Source: Oceanobacillus oncorhynchi (GTDB lineage: Bacteria > Bacillota > Bacilli > Bacillales > Amphibacillaceae). Taken from it: 64,000 nucleotides of DNA. The stretch lies in contig NZ_CDGG01000001.1 of assembly GCF_000821065.1 (NCBI RefSeq), positions 1-64,000 on the forward strand. The letters are read 5' to 3'. A model generated the notes under the pieces. It was not told where the DNA came from. It ran no database searches and saw only the letters and a program-made list of their open reading frames with translations. This document shows, in pieces, positions 28,940 to 41,574 of the stretch. The position numbers were made by a program, and so were the translations under genes. Each line of letters begins with the position of its first letter. Within the stretch, counting starts at the first letter, position 1.

Positions 28940-30307
28940 CTATTTTTTAAACTTCTTTGCATATCCTTCTTTATTTGATTGCTTCGATCTTGCAATGGAT
29001 AATGCCTCGTCCGGCACATCATTTGTAATTGTCGATCCGGCTGCCACATATGCACCTTTACCAACTGTAACCGGCGCAATTAAATTGGAGTTACATCCAA
29101 TAAACGAATCATCTTCTATTGTTGTCAGGAATTTATTTTTTCCATCATAATTTACTGTTATTGTACCACAACCGACATTTACACGCTCTCCCACATTAGC
29201 ATCCCCTACATAACTAAGATGAGAAACCTTGCTGTTGTTGCCCAGAGTCGTTTTCTTCAGCTCTACAAAATTGCCAATTTTTGTGTCGTTTCCAACATTT
29301 GAGGCTGGACGGATATGTGCGTAGGGACCAATATTCACTCGATTCCCAATGCGGCTGTCTGCAGCGACACTGAATCGGATCGTTGTAGCTTCCCCAACTT
29401 CACAATCTTTTATTTCTGTATGCGGACCAATCTCTGAACCAGCCGCAATGGAGGTATCCCCTTTTAAGACCGTTCCTGGATGAAGATACACATCTGCAGC
29501 AATTTTCACATCCGGACCGATATATGTATTATCAGGATCCACGATGGTCACACCATTACGCATGTGCGTCTCATTAATACGCCGTTTCATAATTTTTTCC
29601 GCTTCACTTAATGCAACACGATCATTAATCCCTATCGTTTCATTAAATTCAGCTGCTACATAAGCGCTGATACGCTCTCCCTGGTCACCTAAAATTTTAA
29701 TGACATCAGGTAAATAATACTCTCCTTGTGCATTGTCATTAGACACCGATTTTAAAGCTTCAAATAATGCTTTATTGTCAAAACAATAGGTTCCTGTATT
29801 AATCTCATTTATCGTTAATTCCTCTTCCGAAGCATCTTTATGTTCGACAATTTTCTCAACTTCCCCTGCATCATTTCGAACCACCCGGCCATATCCGGCA
29901 GGGTTATCTGCAAGTGCCGTCAATATACTTGCTTTAGAACCCGTCTGCTCATGATGTTCAAACAATTTTTGGAATGTTTCTGCACGAATCAAAGGGGTAT
30001 CCCCGCAAGCTACAATGGTTACACCTTCTTTATTCTGTAACAGTTGTTCCGCCTGCATCACAGCATGTCCTGTGCCGAGTTGTTCTTCCTGTACGACAAA
30101 GTCACTGGACGCTCCAAGCTGCTCTCTTACTTGCTCTGCTCCAAATCCGACAATGGTAACTAATTTATCTAACCCAGTTTGTTGTAATTGATCCGCAACA
30201 TGCTGTACCATTGGTTTGCCAACTACAGGATGAAGCACTTTATATAACTTTGATTTCATCCTTGTTCCTTGCCCAGCTGCTAAAATAACAGCAAATCGAT
30301 TCGTCAT
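28940..30307 (-). CDS. glmU: Bifunctional UDP-GlcNAc pyrophosphorylase / GlcN-1-P acetyltransferase
   Basis: Makes UDP-N-acetylglucosamine for peptidoglycan and teichoic acids. It has 455 residues. The N-terminal uridyltransferase has the nucleotide loop [19 protein letters not shown]. The C-terminal left-handed beta helix has many hexapeptide repeats (for example [18 protein letters not shown]) and the active-site region [20 protein letters not shown]. It heads the glmU-prs unit. Confidence 0.97.
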   Translation of the reverse strand: MTNRFAVILAAGQGTRMKSKLYKVLHPVVGKPMVQHVADQLQQTGLDKLVTIVGFGAEQVREQLGASSDFVVQEEQLGTGHAVMQAEQLLQNKEGVTIVACGDTPLIRAETFQKLFEHHEQTGSKASILTALADNPAGYGRVVRNDAGEVEKIVEHKDASEEELTINEINTGTYCFDNKALFEALKSVSNDNAQGEYYLPDVIKILGDQGERISAYVAAEFNETIGINDRVALSEAEKIMKRRINETHMRNGVTIVDPDNTYIGPDVKIAADVYLHPGTVLKGDTSIAAGSEIGPHTEIKDCEVGEATTIRFSVAADSRIGNRVNIGPYAHIRPASNVGNDTKIGNFVELKKTTLGNNSKVSHLSYVGDANVGERVNVGCGTITVNYDGKNKFLTTIEDDSFIGCNSNLIAPVTVGKGAYVAAGSTITNDVPDEALSIARSKQSNKEGYAKKFKK

Positions 30308-30353
30308 TAGGAAACCTCCATCATCTCTAAATATCCATTTAAAAATATATCGT

Positions 30354-30388
30354 AAAAAAACCTTTATTTCAATAAAATAAAAGGTTTT
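30354..30388 (-). terminator. Terminator-like hairpin directly ahead of glmU
   Basis: AAAACCTTTATTT pairs with AAATAAAAGGTTTT (one bulged base), followed by seven Us on the minus strand, about 45 nt before the glmU start. It could end upstream transcripts or act as an attenuator. Confidence 0.65.
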
Positions 30389-30683
30389 ATTTCTATATCT
30401 TATGTTATCATATTTTTATTTTTTTCGTGACATCGCTTAACTAAAATACGAAAAAAACTTTCATTGCTGCATTCATTGGTTTATTACAGACAAAACGGCA
30501 GCCGGCAGCTCAAATTAATCCCATAAAATACCAGATTTGTTATTATTAAAAAGCCTTTGAGGACGCAGCAAATATATTTTTTCTACAAACGATTGCTGCG
30601 GAAATATACTACATCAGCCAGTTGCCTTGATCACATTTAATTTGATTTTTCGGCCATATGGTGCTGCTCCAATAAAAAAGAAC

Positions 30684-30723
30684 AAAAAAAAGAAGGCAAA
30701 TCTTCATTCAGATTTCTACCTTC
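30684..30723 (-). terminator. Intrinsic terminator of spoVG
   Basis: GAAGG and CCTTC with an inner AAATCT/AGATTT stem, followed by eight Us on the minus strand, about 27 bp past the spoVG stop. Confidence 0.82.
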
Positions 30724-30749
30724 TCGCCCAATCGCCCTCCAGCGTATGT

Positions 30750-31049
30750 TCAGGAAACACCGGCTTCTTCTTTATAGCCTAGTCCCTCTTCATTCTCACG
30801 TTCACGTTGATACTCCCCTAAAACAGCTTCTTGAATTTTTGAGCGTGTTCCAGAATTAATCGGATGAGCAATATCCCTAAACTCTCCGTCTGGCGTCCGC
30901 TTTGACGGCATTGCAACAAATAATCCACTATTCCCGTCGATGACACGGATATCATGGACAACAAACTCGTTGTCTAATGTGATTGAGGCAATGGCCTGCA
31001 TTCTTCCATCTGTTTTTACGCGGCGCAATCTTACGTCAGTTACTTCCAT
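30750..31049 (-). CDS. spoVG: Septation/regulatory protein SpoVG
   Basis: A small RNA/DNA-binding regulator needed for normal septation and cortex formation. It has 99 residues, beginning [20 protein letters not shown], with [20 protein letters not shown], the highly conserved basic core. It has its own sigma-H-like promoter and terminator. The ridA-type gene (yabJ) normally between purR and spoVG is missing. Confidence 0.97.
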   Translation of the reverse strand: MEVTDVRLRRVKTDGRMQAIASITLDNEFVVHDIRVIDGNSGLFVAMPSKRTPDGEFRDIAHPINSGTRSKIQEAVLGEYQRERENEEGLGYKEEAGVS

Positions 31050-31101
31050 GATGTTTCACCACCTTTTTCCTAATTCAAAAATCATCCTTTATACTTATAC
31101 T

Positions 31102-31127
31102 ATTTCAACATAAATTACAAAAATCCT
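31102..31127 (-). promoter_or_regulatory. Sigma-H-like promoter of spoVG
   Basis: AGGATTT (31121-31127), 14 bp and GAAAT (31102-31106) match the sigma-H elements AGGAWWT and GAAT. spoVG is the classic sigma-H gene of B. subtilis. An AT-rich tract lies upstream. Confidence 0.6.
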
Positions 31128-31292
31128 TCTTATAAATACCAATAAAATAAAATATTTTAAATTTATTCTCCCCTATACCTAAGAATTGATTTGTTTTCGA
31201 CTTTCTTAGTCATTATTATCCACCTTTTTCTTCCAAGTAAAATGATTGTCTAAAAACAATGAAATTTCATCTTTTTAATCAATCAAATGTAT

Positions 31293-31328
31293 AAAAAAAG
31301 ACCTTAATCTGTAAATAGATTAAGATCT
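31293..31328 (-). terminator. Terminator of purR
   Basis: A 12-bp AGACCTTAATCT/AGATTAAGATCT stem with one G-U pair precedes seven Us on the minus strand. Confidence 0.85.
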
Positions 31329-31350
31329 GTATCGTATGCTTGGATACGGT

Positions 31351-32172
31351 TTATTCCATTTGATAATTCCCCGGCAGTACAGACACATGATGATTCTGTA
31401 TGTCGACAGGAGATATTTTCAAGAGGGACGTATAATCGGTAATCACTCTTTCATCTTCCTCATCATCTGCTTCTGCCAGTACTCCAACAGCCTGTACCGT
31501 TGCAGAGAATTCCTCCAAGAGGCTTTTTATCCCTGTAATCGTTCCCCCTGCTTTCATAAAATCATCGATGATACATACGTTTGAGCCATCAGGCAGACTG
31601 CGCTTTGGCAGCACCATCGTTTGAATTTTCCGGGACGATCCAGAAACATAATTGATACTTACAGAGGATCCTTCTGTTACTTTGGGGTCTCTGCGCGCAA
31701 TAACAACCGGCACATTTAAAAAGGATGCTGTTGCATACGCCAAAGGAATCCCCTTTGTTGCAACAGTGACAATTGCATCAATCTCTAAATGGGCAAAGCA
31801 GGAAGCAAAGACACGGCCAATTTCCCGGACCATGGAAGGGTCACCAAGGATATCGCTCATATACAGATACCCTCCTGGAAGAATACGGGCAGGATCTTCT
31901 AACTTTTTCTGAAGCGTGGAAATAAACTCTCTGCTTGATTCTGCCGAGCTGGTAGCAATATATTTCACACCGCCGCCAGCTCCGGTCGTTCTCTCCAGAT
32001 ACCCCAATCCTTTTGTTTGAAAAACTTCATGTATAATATCTAAATCCTCACTTATCGATGACTTCGTTGTATCACAAAGCTCGACAAAGTAAGGCAATTG
32101 AATATGTTTCCTCGGGTTTTCTAAAAAGTACTCTGTTAACACAACCAATCGATTACTTCTTTTCAAACTCAC
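31351..32172 (-). CDS. purR: Purine operon repressor PurR
   Basis: Represses purine genes; PRPP binding releases it from PurBox DNA. It has 273 residues: an N-terminal winged helix (SNRLVVLTEYFLENPRKHI) and a C-terminal phosphoribosyltransferase-like domain with the PRPP loop VCIIDDFMKAGGTITG. Flanking PurBox-like repeats (32179-32250) point to autoregulation. It is followed by a terminator instead of yabJ. Confidence 0.97.
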   Translation of the reverse strand: MSLKRSNRLVVLTEYFLENPRKHIQLPYFVELCDTTKSSISEDLDIIHEVFQTKGLGYLERTTGAGGGVKYIATSSAESSREFISTLQKKLEDPARILPGGYLYMSDILGDPSMVREIGRVFASCFAHLEIDAIVTVATKGIPLAYATASFLNVPVVIARRDPKVTEGSSVSINYVSGSSRKIQTMVLPKRSLPDGSNVCIIDDFMKAGGTITGIKSLLEEFSATVQAVGVLAEADDEEDERVITDYTSLLKISPVDIQNHHVSVLPGNYQME

Positions 32173-32178
32173 ACCTCA

Positions 32179-32250
32179 AATCCGAATGTTCTTAATATAA
32201 TATAGCATTTTCATATGCATTTTAGCAATGCCTATCCTAACATTCGGATT
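32179..32250 (-). promoter_or_regulatory. purR promoter framed by two inverted PurBox-like sites
   Basis: AATCCGAATGTT (32179-32190) and its exact inverse AACATTCGGATT (32239-32250) resemble the PurBox core CCGAACNTT. Between them lies a sigma-A promoter: TTGCTA (32223-32228), 18 bp, TATATT (32199-32204). The right-hand box overlaps the last codons of ispE. Confidence 0.65.
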
Positions 32251-33083
32251 AATTGAACGTCCTTGCAAAAGCCCCGCATACTGTTATAAATCCGCAGTGC
32301 CTTCCGGTGATGCTTCATTAAGCCAAACACGGTCGGCCCGCTCCCGCTCATCATCACACCTTCTGCTCCTGCCAGCTGCATCGCTTCCTTCAGCCGTGCA
32401 ACTTCCGGATGCATGGAAAAAGTAATTGGCTCCAATGCATTTCCCAGATGATTGCACAGCTTTGAAAAGTCTCTTTCCTCCAAAGCTGCCAGTACCTGCT
32501 TAGTATTTGGGTGCTGTAACTCCGGAATTTTAATTTGATCAAATACGGTATAGGAGGATACACCAATATCCGGTCTGGCAAGAACAACCCAGCAGGTAGG
32601 CGGGGCAGGCAAGAGTTCAATGCACTCGCCGTAACCTTTTGCTATCGCTGTTTTACTGTGAACGCAAAAAGCAATATCCGCTCCTAATTGCGATCCTAAA
32701 TCAGCTAATTCAGCTAACGGGATATTCAGTCCCCATAATCGGTTTAATCCCCGTAAAACCGCTGCAGCATCAGCACTTCCACCAGCCAATCCAGCGGAAA
32801 CAGGAATCGATTTATCAATTTGGATGTGAACACCTTTTTTGATATTGTACGTTTTCTTAAATAAAATTGCTGCTTGATATGCTAAATTCCGTTCATCGCT
32901 GGGAACATAACGGCTTTCCAAAGATAATTGAATTTTATCTGCAGGTAATTCCCGTAATTCTAAACGATCTGCTAAGTCTATCGTTGTCATGACCATTTCA
33001 ACATCATGATAGCCATCCTCCCGCTTATTTAGTACATCTAATGATAAATTTATCTTAGCAGGCGCCTTCTCCATGACAAGCAT
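32232..33083 (-). CDS. ispE: 4-diphosphocytidyl-2-C-methyl-D-erythritol kinase
   Basis: Phosphorylates CDP-methylerythritol in the MEP isoprenoid pathway. It has about 283 residues of GHMP-kinase type: [13 protein letters not shown] at the N-terminus, the ATP loop [17 protein letters not shown] (about 95-111) and the C-terminal [12 protein letters not shown]. The start is unsettled: TTG at 33089 has GAGG at a good distance, while ATG at 33083 gives a more usual codon. The gene ends inside a PurBox-like repeat of the purR promoter. Confidence 0.95.
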   Translation of the reverse strand: MLVMEKAPAKINLSLDVLNKREDGYHDVEMVMTTIDLADRLELRELPADKIQLSLESRYVPSDERNLAYQAAILFKKTYNIKKGVHIQIDKSIPVSAGLAGGSADAAAVLRGLNRLWGLNIPLAELADLGSQLGADIAFCVHSKTAIAKGYGECIELLPAPPTCWVVLARPDIGVSSYTVFDQIKIPELQHPNTKQVLAALEERDFSKLCNHLGNALEPITFSMHPEVARLKEAMQLAGAEGVMMSGSGPTVFGLMKHHRKALRIYNSMRGFCKDVQLIRMLG

Positions 33084-33222
33084 CTTCAATCACATCCTCA
33101 AAGCGTTGGAAATTCGTTCACCTATTTGAAACCATAGCTACGTCCATAAAAATATGTTTTATTGTATCATAATCAAAACACGTAGGCTAATTTAGTTTAA
33201 GAAAGGGTTTCAAGGGCAGCCG

Positions 33223-33267
33223 AAAAAAGTTCCCGGTCAAGCTTTCCAGTCTCCTGAAGCCGGGAAC
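33223..33267 (-). terminator. Second terminator-like hairpin between sspF and ispE
   Basis: A GTTCCCGG/CCGGGAAC 8-bp GC-rich stem with a loop of about 23 nt is followed by TTTTTT on the minus strand. It stands behind the sspF terminator as a backup. Confidence 0.75.
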
Positions 33268-33283
33268 AGAACTGCGTTAAAAC

Positions 33284-33311
33284 AAAAAAGCAAGCCCGGT
33301 CAGGACTCGCT
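33284..33311 (-). terminator. Terminator of sspF
   Basis: AGCGAGTCC/GGGCTTGCT, nine pairs with two G-U, then six Us on the minus strand. The stem begins within the last sspF codons. Confidence 0.8.
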
Positions 33312-33476
33312 CTTTTTCATACTTTCTTCTGCCATTTCTATCGCCCGTTTCACCATATTACCGGCATCACGAGCTTTTATTCCTCCCCAGCCTTCCTGCT
33401 GTACCGTATCGTAAAATCCTAATTCTTTCGCTATTTCTTCTTTCATTTGTGCGGACATAATCCCTCGTCTACCCAT
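33300..33476 (-). CDS. sspF: Small acid-soluble spore protein, alpha/beta type (SspF)
   Basis: A 58-residue DNA-binding spore protein that protects forespore DNA. It begins [20 protein letters not shown] and continues [20 protein letters not shown], then [11 protein letters not shown], closely matching B. subtilis SspF at the same place between veg and ispE. AAAGGGGAGC precedes the ATG. The divergence from other alpha/beta SASPs (the GRR start) is typical of the SspF subgroup. Confidence 0.95.
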   Translation of the reverse strand: MGRRGIMSAQMKEEIAKELGFYDTVQQEGWGGIKARDAGNMVKRAIEMAEESMKKSES

Positions 33477-33603
33477 ATAAAAGCTCCCCTTTACGAATGA
33501 AGTTTTATTTTATCGACAGGCAATTATAGCTTATGTACTTTTCCTCCATTCAATCGCAAAAGAATTAACCAAGAGAACCATTTTCTGTTCTTTTTACCCA
33601 ATA

Positions 33604-33638
33604 TAAAAAACAGCAGACAATATGCTTGTCTACTGTTT
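33604..33638 (-). terminator. Terminator of veg
   Basis: A 13-bp AAACAGTAGACAA/TTGTCTGCTGTTT stem and U-run on the minus strand, starting at the veg stop codon. Confidence 0.88.
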
Positions 33639-33893
33639 AAAAAATACCGCTGAACTTCCTTCCACAAAATTCAGCTCCACCGTTTCTGTCAATATGTCTG
33701 TATAGCTGTATGAAACCCGTTCGAATGCATTCTCGTCCTGGTCAAGCTCAACAATGAAAACAGAGGGATATGTCTCCGCTAGAACACCGCATCTTTCAAC
33801 GGTTTTCCGTCTTCCGCCATTCGCTCTGAGCCTTAACCGTTTACCTACCTGACCATCTAGACCTTGCTTGATTTCGATCAACGTTTTGCCCAC
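33630..33893 (-). CDS. veg: Veg protein (biofilm-related)
   Basis: An 87-residue protein, highly expressed in B. subtilis and linked to control of biofilm matrix genes; its molecular role is not settled. The core [20 protein letters not shown] and [20 protein letters not shown] is almost identical to the family. Start: GTG at 33893 ([14 protein letters not shown]), with GAGG 9 nt ahead. The longer frame to 33914 overlaps the promoter region. The strong promoter is at 33917-33946. Confidence 0.96.
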   Translation of the reverse strand: MGKTLIEIKQGLDGQVGKRLRLRANGGRRKTVERCGVLAETYPSVFIVELDQDENAFERVSYSYTDILTETVELNFVEGSSAVFFKQ

Positions 33894-33916
33894 TACACTC
33901 CACCTCACATACATTT

Positions 33917-33946
33917 ATTTTAGCATATACGCCGATGAAATGTCAA
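33917..33946 (-). promoter_or_regulatory. Strong veg promoter
   Basis: TTGACA (33941-33946), 18 bp, TAAAAT (33917-33922) with an extended TGC. It is placed just upstream of veg, whose B. subtilis promoter is a model strong sigma-A promoter. Confidence 0.75.
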
Positions 33947-34203
33947 GCAAAACAAACAATTATATCAGCATATGTTTTAGATTGTCAACTATTTATTTTG
34001 TCTATTTCTGATATTATTTGTCATGATGCTATTTTTATACATAAATTGTCACAAAAAAATGCATAAGAGGCTGATTTTATAAAAATTACAAAAAAATAAC
34101 TAATCAGAATGGTCTAATTACAGGTTCCAATTCCTTGGAAAGAAAGATGAACAAAAGCACACCTCTTATTCCCATTACTGCCTTTTCTAAGCAGTTTTTG
34201 AGA
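33947..34203. other. Spacer between yabG and veg
   Basis: AT-rich, with no supported gene. I see no clean intrinsic terminator for yabG here. Several TTGTCA/TGTCA-like elements occur without a paired -10 that I would call. Confidence 0.5.
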
Positions 34204-35079
34204 TTATAATTCATCTTCGTCCTCATTCGCTAAGTAAGGCATGCCTGTTCGTAATAATCCCCTTGTCTGTATTCCTCCTAATCCTTTTTCTCCCGTTAAC
34301 GTATTACGGAGCGCTTCCCACACCGATACACTTTCCATAAATGACGTGTACGCTACCTTTGCGACAATATAGACTGGATCCAGGGCATGAATATTGACTC
34401 TGGACGGTGAGCTGGCAAAATTGGATCCCGCACGAATCAATGACTCAAAATGCGATTGGCATGCTCCTGCAAAAATGACGAGCTGATCCAGATTCGGATA
34501 AACGTTCCTCGCTTCCCGCACAGCCTCTACAAAATATTTAGAATGGCGGTAGGCACTTAAATCATGCTTCATCCCCTTATTATGTGAATAAGCATCGTGG
34601 CCCGTAATAACCATAATATCCGGCTGGATTTTCTCAAGCAGATCTTTTATTTGAAAAGGCATTTCTGTTTCCGTTAAGTGAACACCATGCACTTGCAGCC
34701 CAATACGCTGATATAATTGGATACACTTTCTTAAATAGGACGGATCTCCATCAATATGAAGGACTTTTGCCGGCAATTGAAAATAATTTGCAGCATCCGT
34801 ATAACCTTCTGTTGCTTCATAATTTCTTTTTTCTTTCATCATTTGATAGTCCTGACGAAATAATCGATAGGAGGATTCTTGTTTTTCTCTGTCCTCCGCT
34901 TTTCTTTTTTTATGCTCTCTTTGATCCACTAACGTTAAATCGGATAGAGCTGCATCTGCTTTTAATCGCAGTTCTTCCCCATGAAGGACAGCAGCTCCTT
35001 TTTTGACCTCTGCCACACGGAATAATAAATCATGATTATATGATTTCCTTGTTACTAACGCACCCTTCTGTATATCCAT
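34204..35079 (-). CDS. yabG: Sporulation-specific protease YabG
   Basis: A mother-cell cysteine-type peptidase that trims spore coat proteins and supports transglutaminase-mediated coat cross-linking. It has about 291 residues, with conserved MVITGHDAYSHN (His) and VIFAGACQSHFESLI (Cys). The start at 35079 (MDIQKGALVTRKSY) is 7 nt after GAGG; the frame has an earlier GTG at 35094. A sigma-K-like promoter lies just upstream, as expected for a late mother-cell gene. Confidence 0.95.
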   Translation of the reverse strand: MDIQKGALVTRKSYNHDLLFRVAEVKKGAAVLHGEELRLKADAALSDLTLVDQREHKKRKAEDREKQESSYRLFRQDYQMMKEKRNYEATEGYTDAANYFQLPAKVLHIDGDPSYLRKCIQLYQRIGLQVHGVHLTETEMPFQIKDLLEKIQPDIMVITGHDAYSHNKGMKHDLSAYRHSKYFVEAVREARNVYPNLDQLVIFAGACQSHFESLIRAGSNFASSPSRVNIHALDPVYIVAKVAYTSFMESVSVWEALRNTLTGEKGLGGIQTRGLLRTGMPYLANEDEDEL

Positions 35080-35109
35080 CGCTGCACCTCTCACCTTTTA
35101 CTCTTTGTC

Positions 35110-35136
35110 ATTGTATGAATAAAAGCACAGCTCTGT
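35110..35136 (-). promoter_or_regulatory. Sigma-K-like promoter of yabG
   Basis: AC (35135-35136), 17 bp, CATACAAT (35110-35117) match the sigma-K consensus AC and CATANNNTA. yabG is a sigma-K gene in B. subtilis. Confidence 0.5.
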
Positions 35137-35143
35137 TCCATTT

Positions 35144-36619
<1,476 letters not shown>

Positions 36620-36655
36620 TCGATTTCCTCCACTTTATTCCATAATACGACAGAT

Positions 36656-37423
36656 TTAATCAATTTTAAAAAATCGTTTCGCATTCTCAGTTGTAATATT
36701 TCCAATTTCCGCTGTATCCATGTCACGTAATGCCGCAATATCTTCCGCTACACGTGCTACATATGCCGGCTCATTTCTTTTTCCACGGTATGGATGCGGT
36801 GCTAGAAATGGGGCATCTGTTTCAATCAGCAGACGGTCTAAAGGAACCTGCTTTGCTACTTCCTTCGGCAATGGAGCATTCTTGAAGGTTACCGGACCGC
36901 CTAAGGAAATATAAAAATTCATATCCAGACATGTCTGGACATATTGGACAGAATCATTGTAACAGTGCATGATGCCGCCAACCTCTGCAGCGTTTTCTTC
37001 CTGCAGGATAGCAATAATATCTTCTGTCGCTTCCCGGTTATGAATAATAATCGGCATTTTTACTTTTTTAGCAAGTGCGATTTGCTGACGAAAGACCTTC
37101 TTCTGTATATCTTTCGGCGATTTATCCCAATGATAATCCAAGCCCATCTCGCCAATCGCGACCACTTTAGGATGTTCCGTTAATTCTTCAATCCATTCCA
37201 ATTCTTTCTCTGTCATATCGATTGCATCAACAGGATGCCAGCCGACTGCCGCATATATATTCTCATGTGCTTCCGCGATTTCAATAGCCAGGGGAATGGT
37301 TTCATGATCAAAACCAACCACGACCATATATTCCACACCTGCATCCTTTGCACGCTGAATTATCTCTTCTCTATCTTCAGCAAACTGCCTTGCGTTTAAA
37401 TGAACATGTGTGTCAAATAACAT
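36656..37423 (-). CDS. tatD: TatD-family metal-dependent DNase
   Basis: A TIM-barrel hydrolase (YabD in B. subtilis) with probable 3'-5' exonuclease activity. The 255 residues hold metal ligands in MLFDTHVHLN, the GEMGLDYHWDKS segment, IIHNREATEDI, GIMHCYN and ETDAPFLAPHPYRGKRNEP. The ATG at 37423 has AAGG 9 nt ahead; the in-frame ATG at 37432 touches the ribosome site. It follows metG as usual. Confidence 0.95.
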   Translation of the reverse strand: MLFDTHVHLNARQFAEDREEIIQRAKDAGVEYMVVVGFDHETIPLAIEIAEAHENIYAAVGWHPVDAIDMTEKELEWIEELTEHPKVVAIGEMGLDYHWDKSPKDIQKKVFRQQIALAKKVKMPIIIHNREATEDIIAILQEENAAEVGGIMHCYNDSVQYVQTCLDMNFYISLGGPVTFKNAPLPKEVAKQVPLDRLLIETDAPFLAPHPYRGKRNEPAYVARVAEDIAALRDMDTAEIGNITTENAKRFFKID

Positions 37424-37507
37424 TCTAATCATCCTTTTTTTGTTCTTCTATCGAAAAGGAAGGAGCTGACATGAACACGATGACAGCTCCCTTCCATCTA
37501 TTATTAA

Positions 37508-39914
<2,407 letters not shown>

Positions 39915-39943
39915 TTGACAATACCAAATATTGTTGCTATTCT
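39915..39943 (+). promoter_or_regulatory. abrB promoter
   Basis: TTGACA (39915-39920), 17 bp, TATTCT (39938-39943), leaving a leader of about 110 nt. A weak Spo0A-box-like ACGACA lies downstream at about 39966-39971. In B. subtilis abrB is repressed by Spo0A-P and by AbrB itself. Confidence 0.6.
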
Positions 39944-40058
39944 AATGTTATCAGTACCGACTAGTAACGACATTTTTTGCAATTTATCTCATTATTTGAA
40001 ATTGTAATACTTATTTATTCAGAAAATTTTATTAAATCTAACATTGGAGGAATGAAGA

Positions 40059-40334
40059 ATGAAATCTACTGGTATCGTACGTAAGGTTGATGAGCTTGGT
40101 CGCGTAGTTATTCCTATTGAATTACGCCGCACCCTTGATATTAAAGAGAAAGATACAATGGAAATATACGTAGACAATGATCGTATTGTCTTGAAAAAAT
40201 ACCGCCCAAATATGACCTGTCAAATCACTGGAGAGCTGACAGATGATAATCAGACCCTGGCTGACGGCAACCTTATCCTTAGCCCAGAGGGTGCAAAAAT
40301 TTTACTGGAAGAAATTCAAAACCGTTTTAAATAA
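40059..40334 (+). CDS. abrB: Transition-state regulator AbrB
   Basis: A DNA-binding global regulator that represses post-exponential genes during growth. It has 91 residues: the N-terminal swapped-hairpin domain MKSTGIVRKVDELGRVVIPI, with ELRRTLDIKEKDTMEIYVD, and a C-terminal tetramerisation part. GGAGG lies 8 nt ahead of the ATG. It is one of few plus-strand genes here, opposite to metG and rsmI as in B. subtilis. It is a paralogue of SpoVT. Confidence 0.97.
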   Translation: MKSTGIVRKVDELGRVVIPIELRRTLDIKEKDTMEIYVDNDRIVLKKYRPNMTCQITGELTDDNQTLADGNLILSPEGAKILLEEIQNRFK

Positions 40335-40340
40335 ATTTAA

Positions 40341-40394
40341 AAGGCAAAAAAAGGATGACCTACGTACATAGAGGAGGTCGTCCTTTTTTTGCCT
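40341..40394 (+). terminator. Bidirectional terminator between abrB and rsmI
   Basis: A long stem, GGCAAAAAAAGGATGACCT with AGGTCGTCCTTTTTTTGCC, serves convergent abrB and rsmI transcripts. Confidence 0.92.
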
Positions 40395-40420
40395 TTATTA
40401 TCTAGCGAACTGGAACAAAG

Positions 40421-41302
40421 CTAATCAATATGGTAGCTCTGATAAACTTCCCTTTTCGGCACTTTCCGTTCGATGGCTGCCTGCTTAATGGCTTCTTTAC
40501 TGGATAGATGCTCTTTATCCATCAATGCTTCTACATGTTCTTTCACAGATAACGCTTCCCACCAGCTTGATTCCTGCTCAAATGAAGCTGATTCTGCTTC
40601 CGTTGGACCTTCTACCACAATAACAAACTCGCCTCGCATGTCATTTTTCTTACTCCATGAAAAAAGTTCTTGTATGGTACCTCTAACAAATTCTTCAAAT
40701 TTCTTAGAGATTTCTCTTCCTATGGCCGCTTTCCTGTCATTTAGGATACCTTCCATTTCCTGCAGGGTATCTTTGATGCGGTAAGGAGATTCATAAAAAA
40801 TTAAAGTTGTATTAAAATTTTTTAATTTCTCCAGTGTTTCTTTTTTATCTTTTTTCTTTCTGGGAAGAAAACCGTAAAATGTAAAAGGCTGTGCTGTTAG
40901 GCCAGACCCGACCAGTGCTACGAGTGCCGCATTGGCTCCTGGTAACACGATGACATCCAGCCCTTCTTGAATAGCTGCTTGGACCAGCTCTGAACCAGGA
41001 TCAGAAATCGCAGGCATCCCCGCGTCGCTTACAACAGCAACCGATTCTCCCTGACGAATCGTATCTAAAAGCTGTTTTTCTCTTTCCTGATGATTATGCT
41101 CATGATAGCTGATGAGAGGGGTGTGAATCTCAAAATAATGAAGCAGCTTTTTTGTATTCCTCGTATCCTCCGCAGCAATCAACTTGCATTCCTTTAATAC
41201 CCGAATCGCCCGAAAAGTCATATCCTCCAAATTTCCAATAGGTGTCGGGACAACGTATAATGCAGCATGCTCCTCCGGCTGATAACTATTTTGGATATTC
41301 AT
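40421..41302 (-). CDS. rsmI: 16S rRNA C1402 2'-O-methyltransferase
   Basis: Adds the 2'-O-methyl group to C1402 in the 30S decoding site. It has 293 residues of the tetrapyrrole-methylase fold: YVVPTPIGNLEDMTFRAIRV at the start, AAEDTRNTKKLL, VSDAGMPAISDPG and GFLPRKKKDK are the RsmI signatures. It overlaps the GIY-YIG gene stop by 4 bp (ATGA). Called yabC in older B. subtilis maps. Confidence 0.96.
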   Translation of the reverse strand: MNIQNSYQPEEHAALYVVPTPIGNLEDMTFRAIRVLKECKLIAAEDTRNTKKLLHYFEIHTPLISYHEHNHQEREKQLLDTIRQGESVAVVSDAGMPAISDPGSELVQAAIQEGLDVIVLPGANAALVALVGSGLTAQPFTFYGFLPRKKKDKKETLEKLKNFNTTLIFYESPYRIKDTLQEMEGILNDRKAAIGREISKKFEEFVRGTIQELFSWSKKNDMRGEFVIVVEGPTEAESASFEQESSWWEALSVKEHVEALMDKEHLSSKEAIKQAAIERKVPKREVYQSYHID

Positions 41303-41574
41303 TCATGGCACATTCCTTTCTCATAAGCTTGAATCATTTCCAGCTTTTCCTGGCGGGTTAATTTTTTTATTCGATATTCCTCGCGCAAGGCATCTGACTT
41401 ATTTTCAAATGCGCATGTATAGATGATTTCAAAAGGCCCTCTTCCTCTAGTATATTTTGCCCCTTTTCCCTCTTCATGCATACGAATCCGATGCGCTAAA
41501 TCATTTGTATATCCCGTATACAGCGTTCCGTCCTGACAATGTAACATATAAACCAAATGCTCTCCGTCAGCCAT
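41299..41574 (-). CDS. yazA: GIY-YIG nuclease-domain protein (YazA family)
   Basis: 91 residues, a single compact GIY-YIG fold of the UPF0213 group: YMLHCQDGTLYTGYTNDL at the N-terminus, the conserved Arg in RIRMHEEGKGAKYTRGRGPF and Glu in REEYRIKKL. The biological role is unknown; the fold suggests a structure-specific nuclease. The ATG at 41574 follows GAGGAAG and overlaps the trmN6 stop by 8 bp. Confidence 0.92.
   Translation of the reverse strand: MADGEHLVYMLHCQDGTLYTGYTNDLAHRIRMHEEGKGAKYTRGRGPFEIIYTCAFENKSDALREEYRIKKLTRQEKLEMIQAYEKGMCHE

Larger units (their letters stand above)
30308..30749. other. 442-bp spoVG-glmU spacer
   Basis: No gene is supported. It holds the spoVG terminator at the right, an 8-bp CGCAGCAA/TTGCTGCG hairpin at about 30564-30600, a terminator-like hairpin at 30354-30388 just before glmU, and a -10-like TATGAT at 30407-30412 without a good -35. 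Confidence 0.6.
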
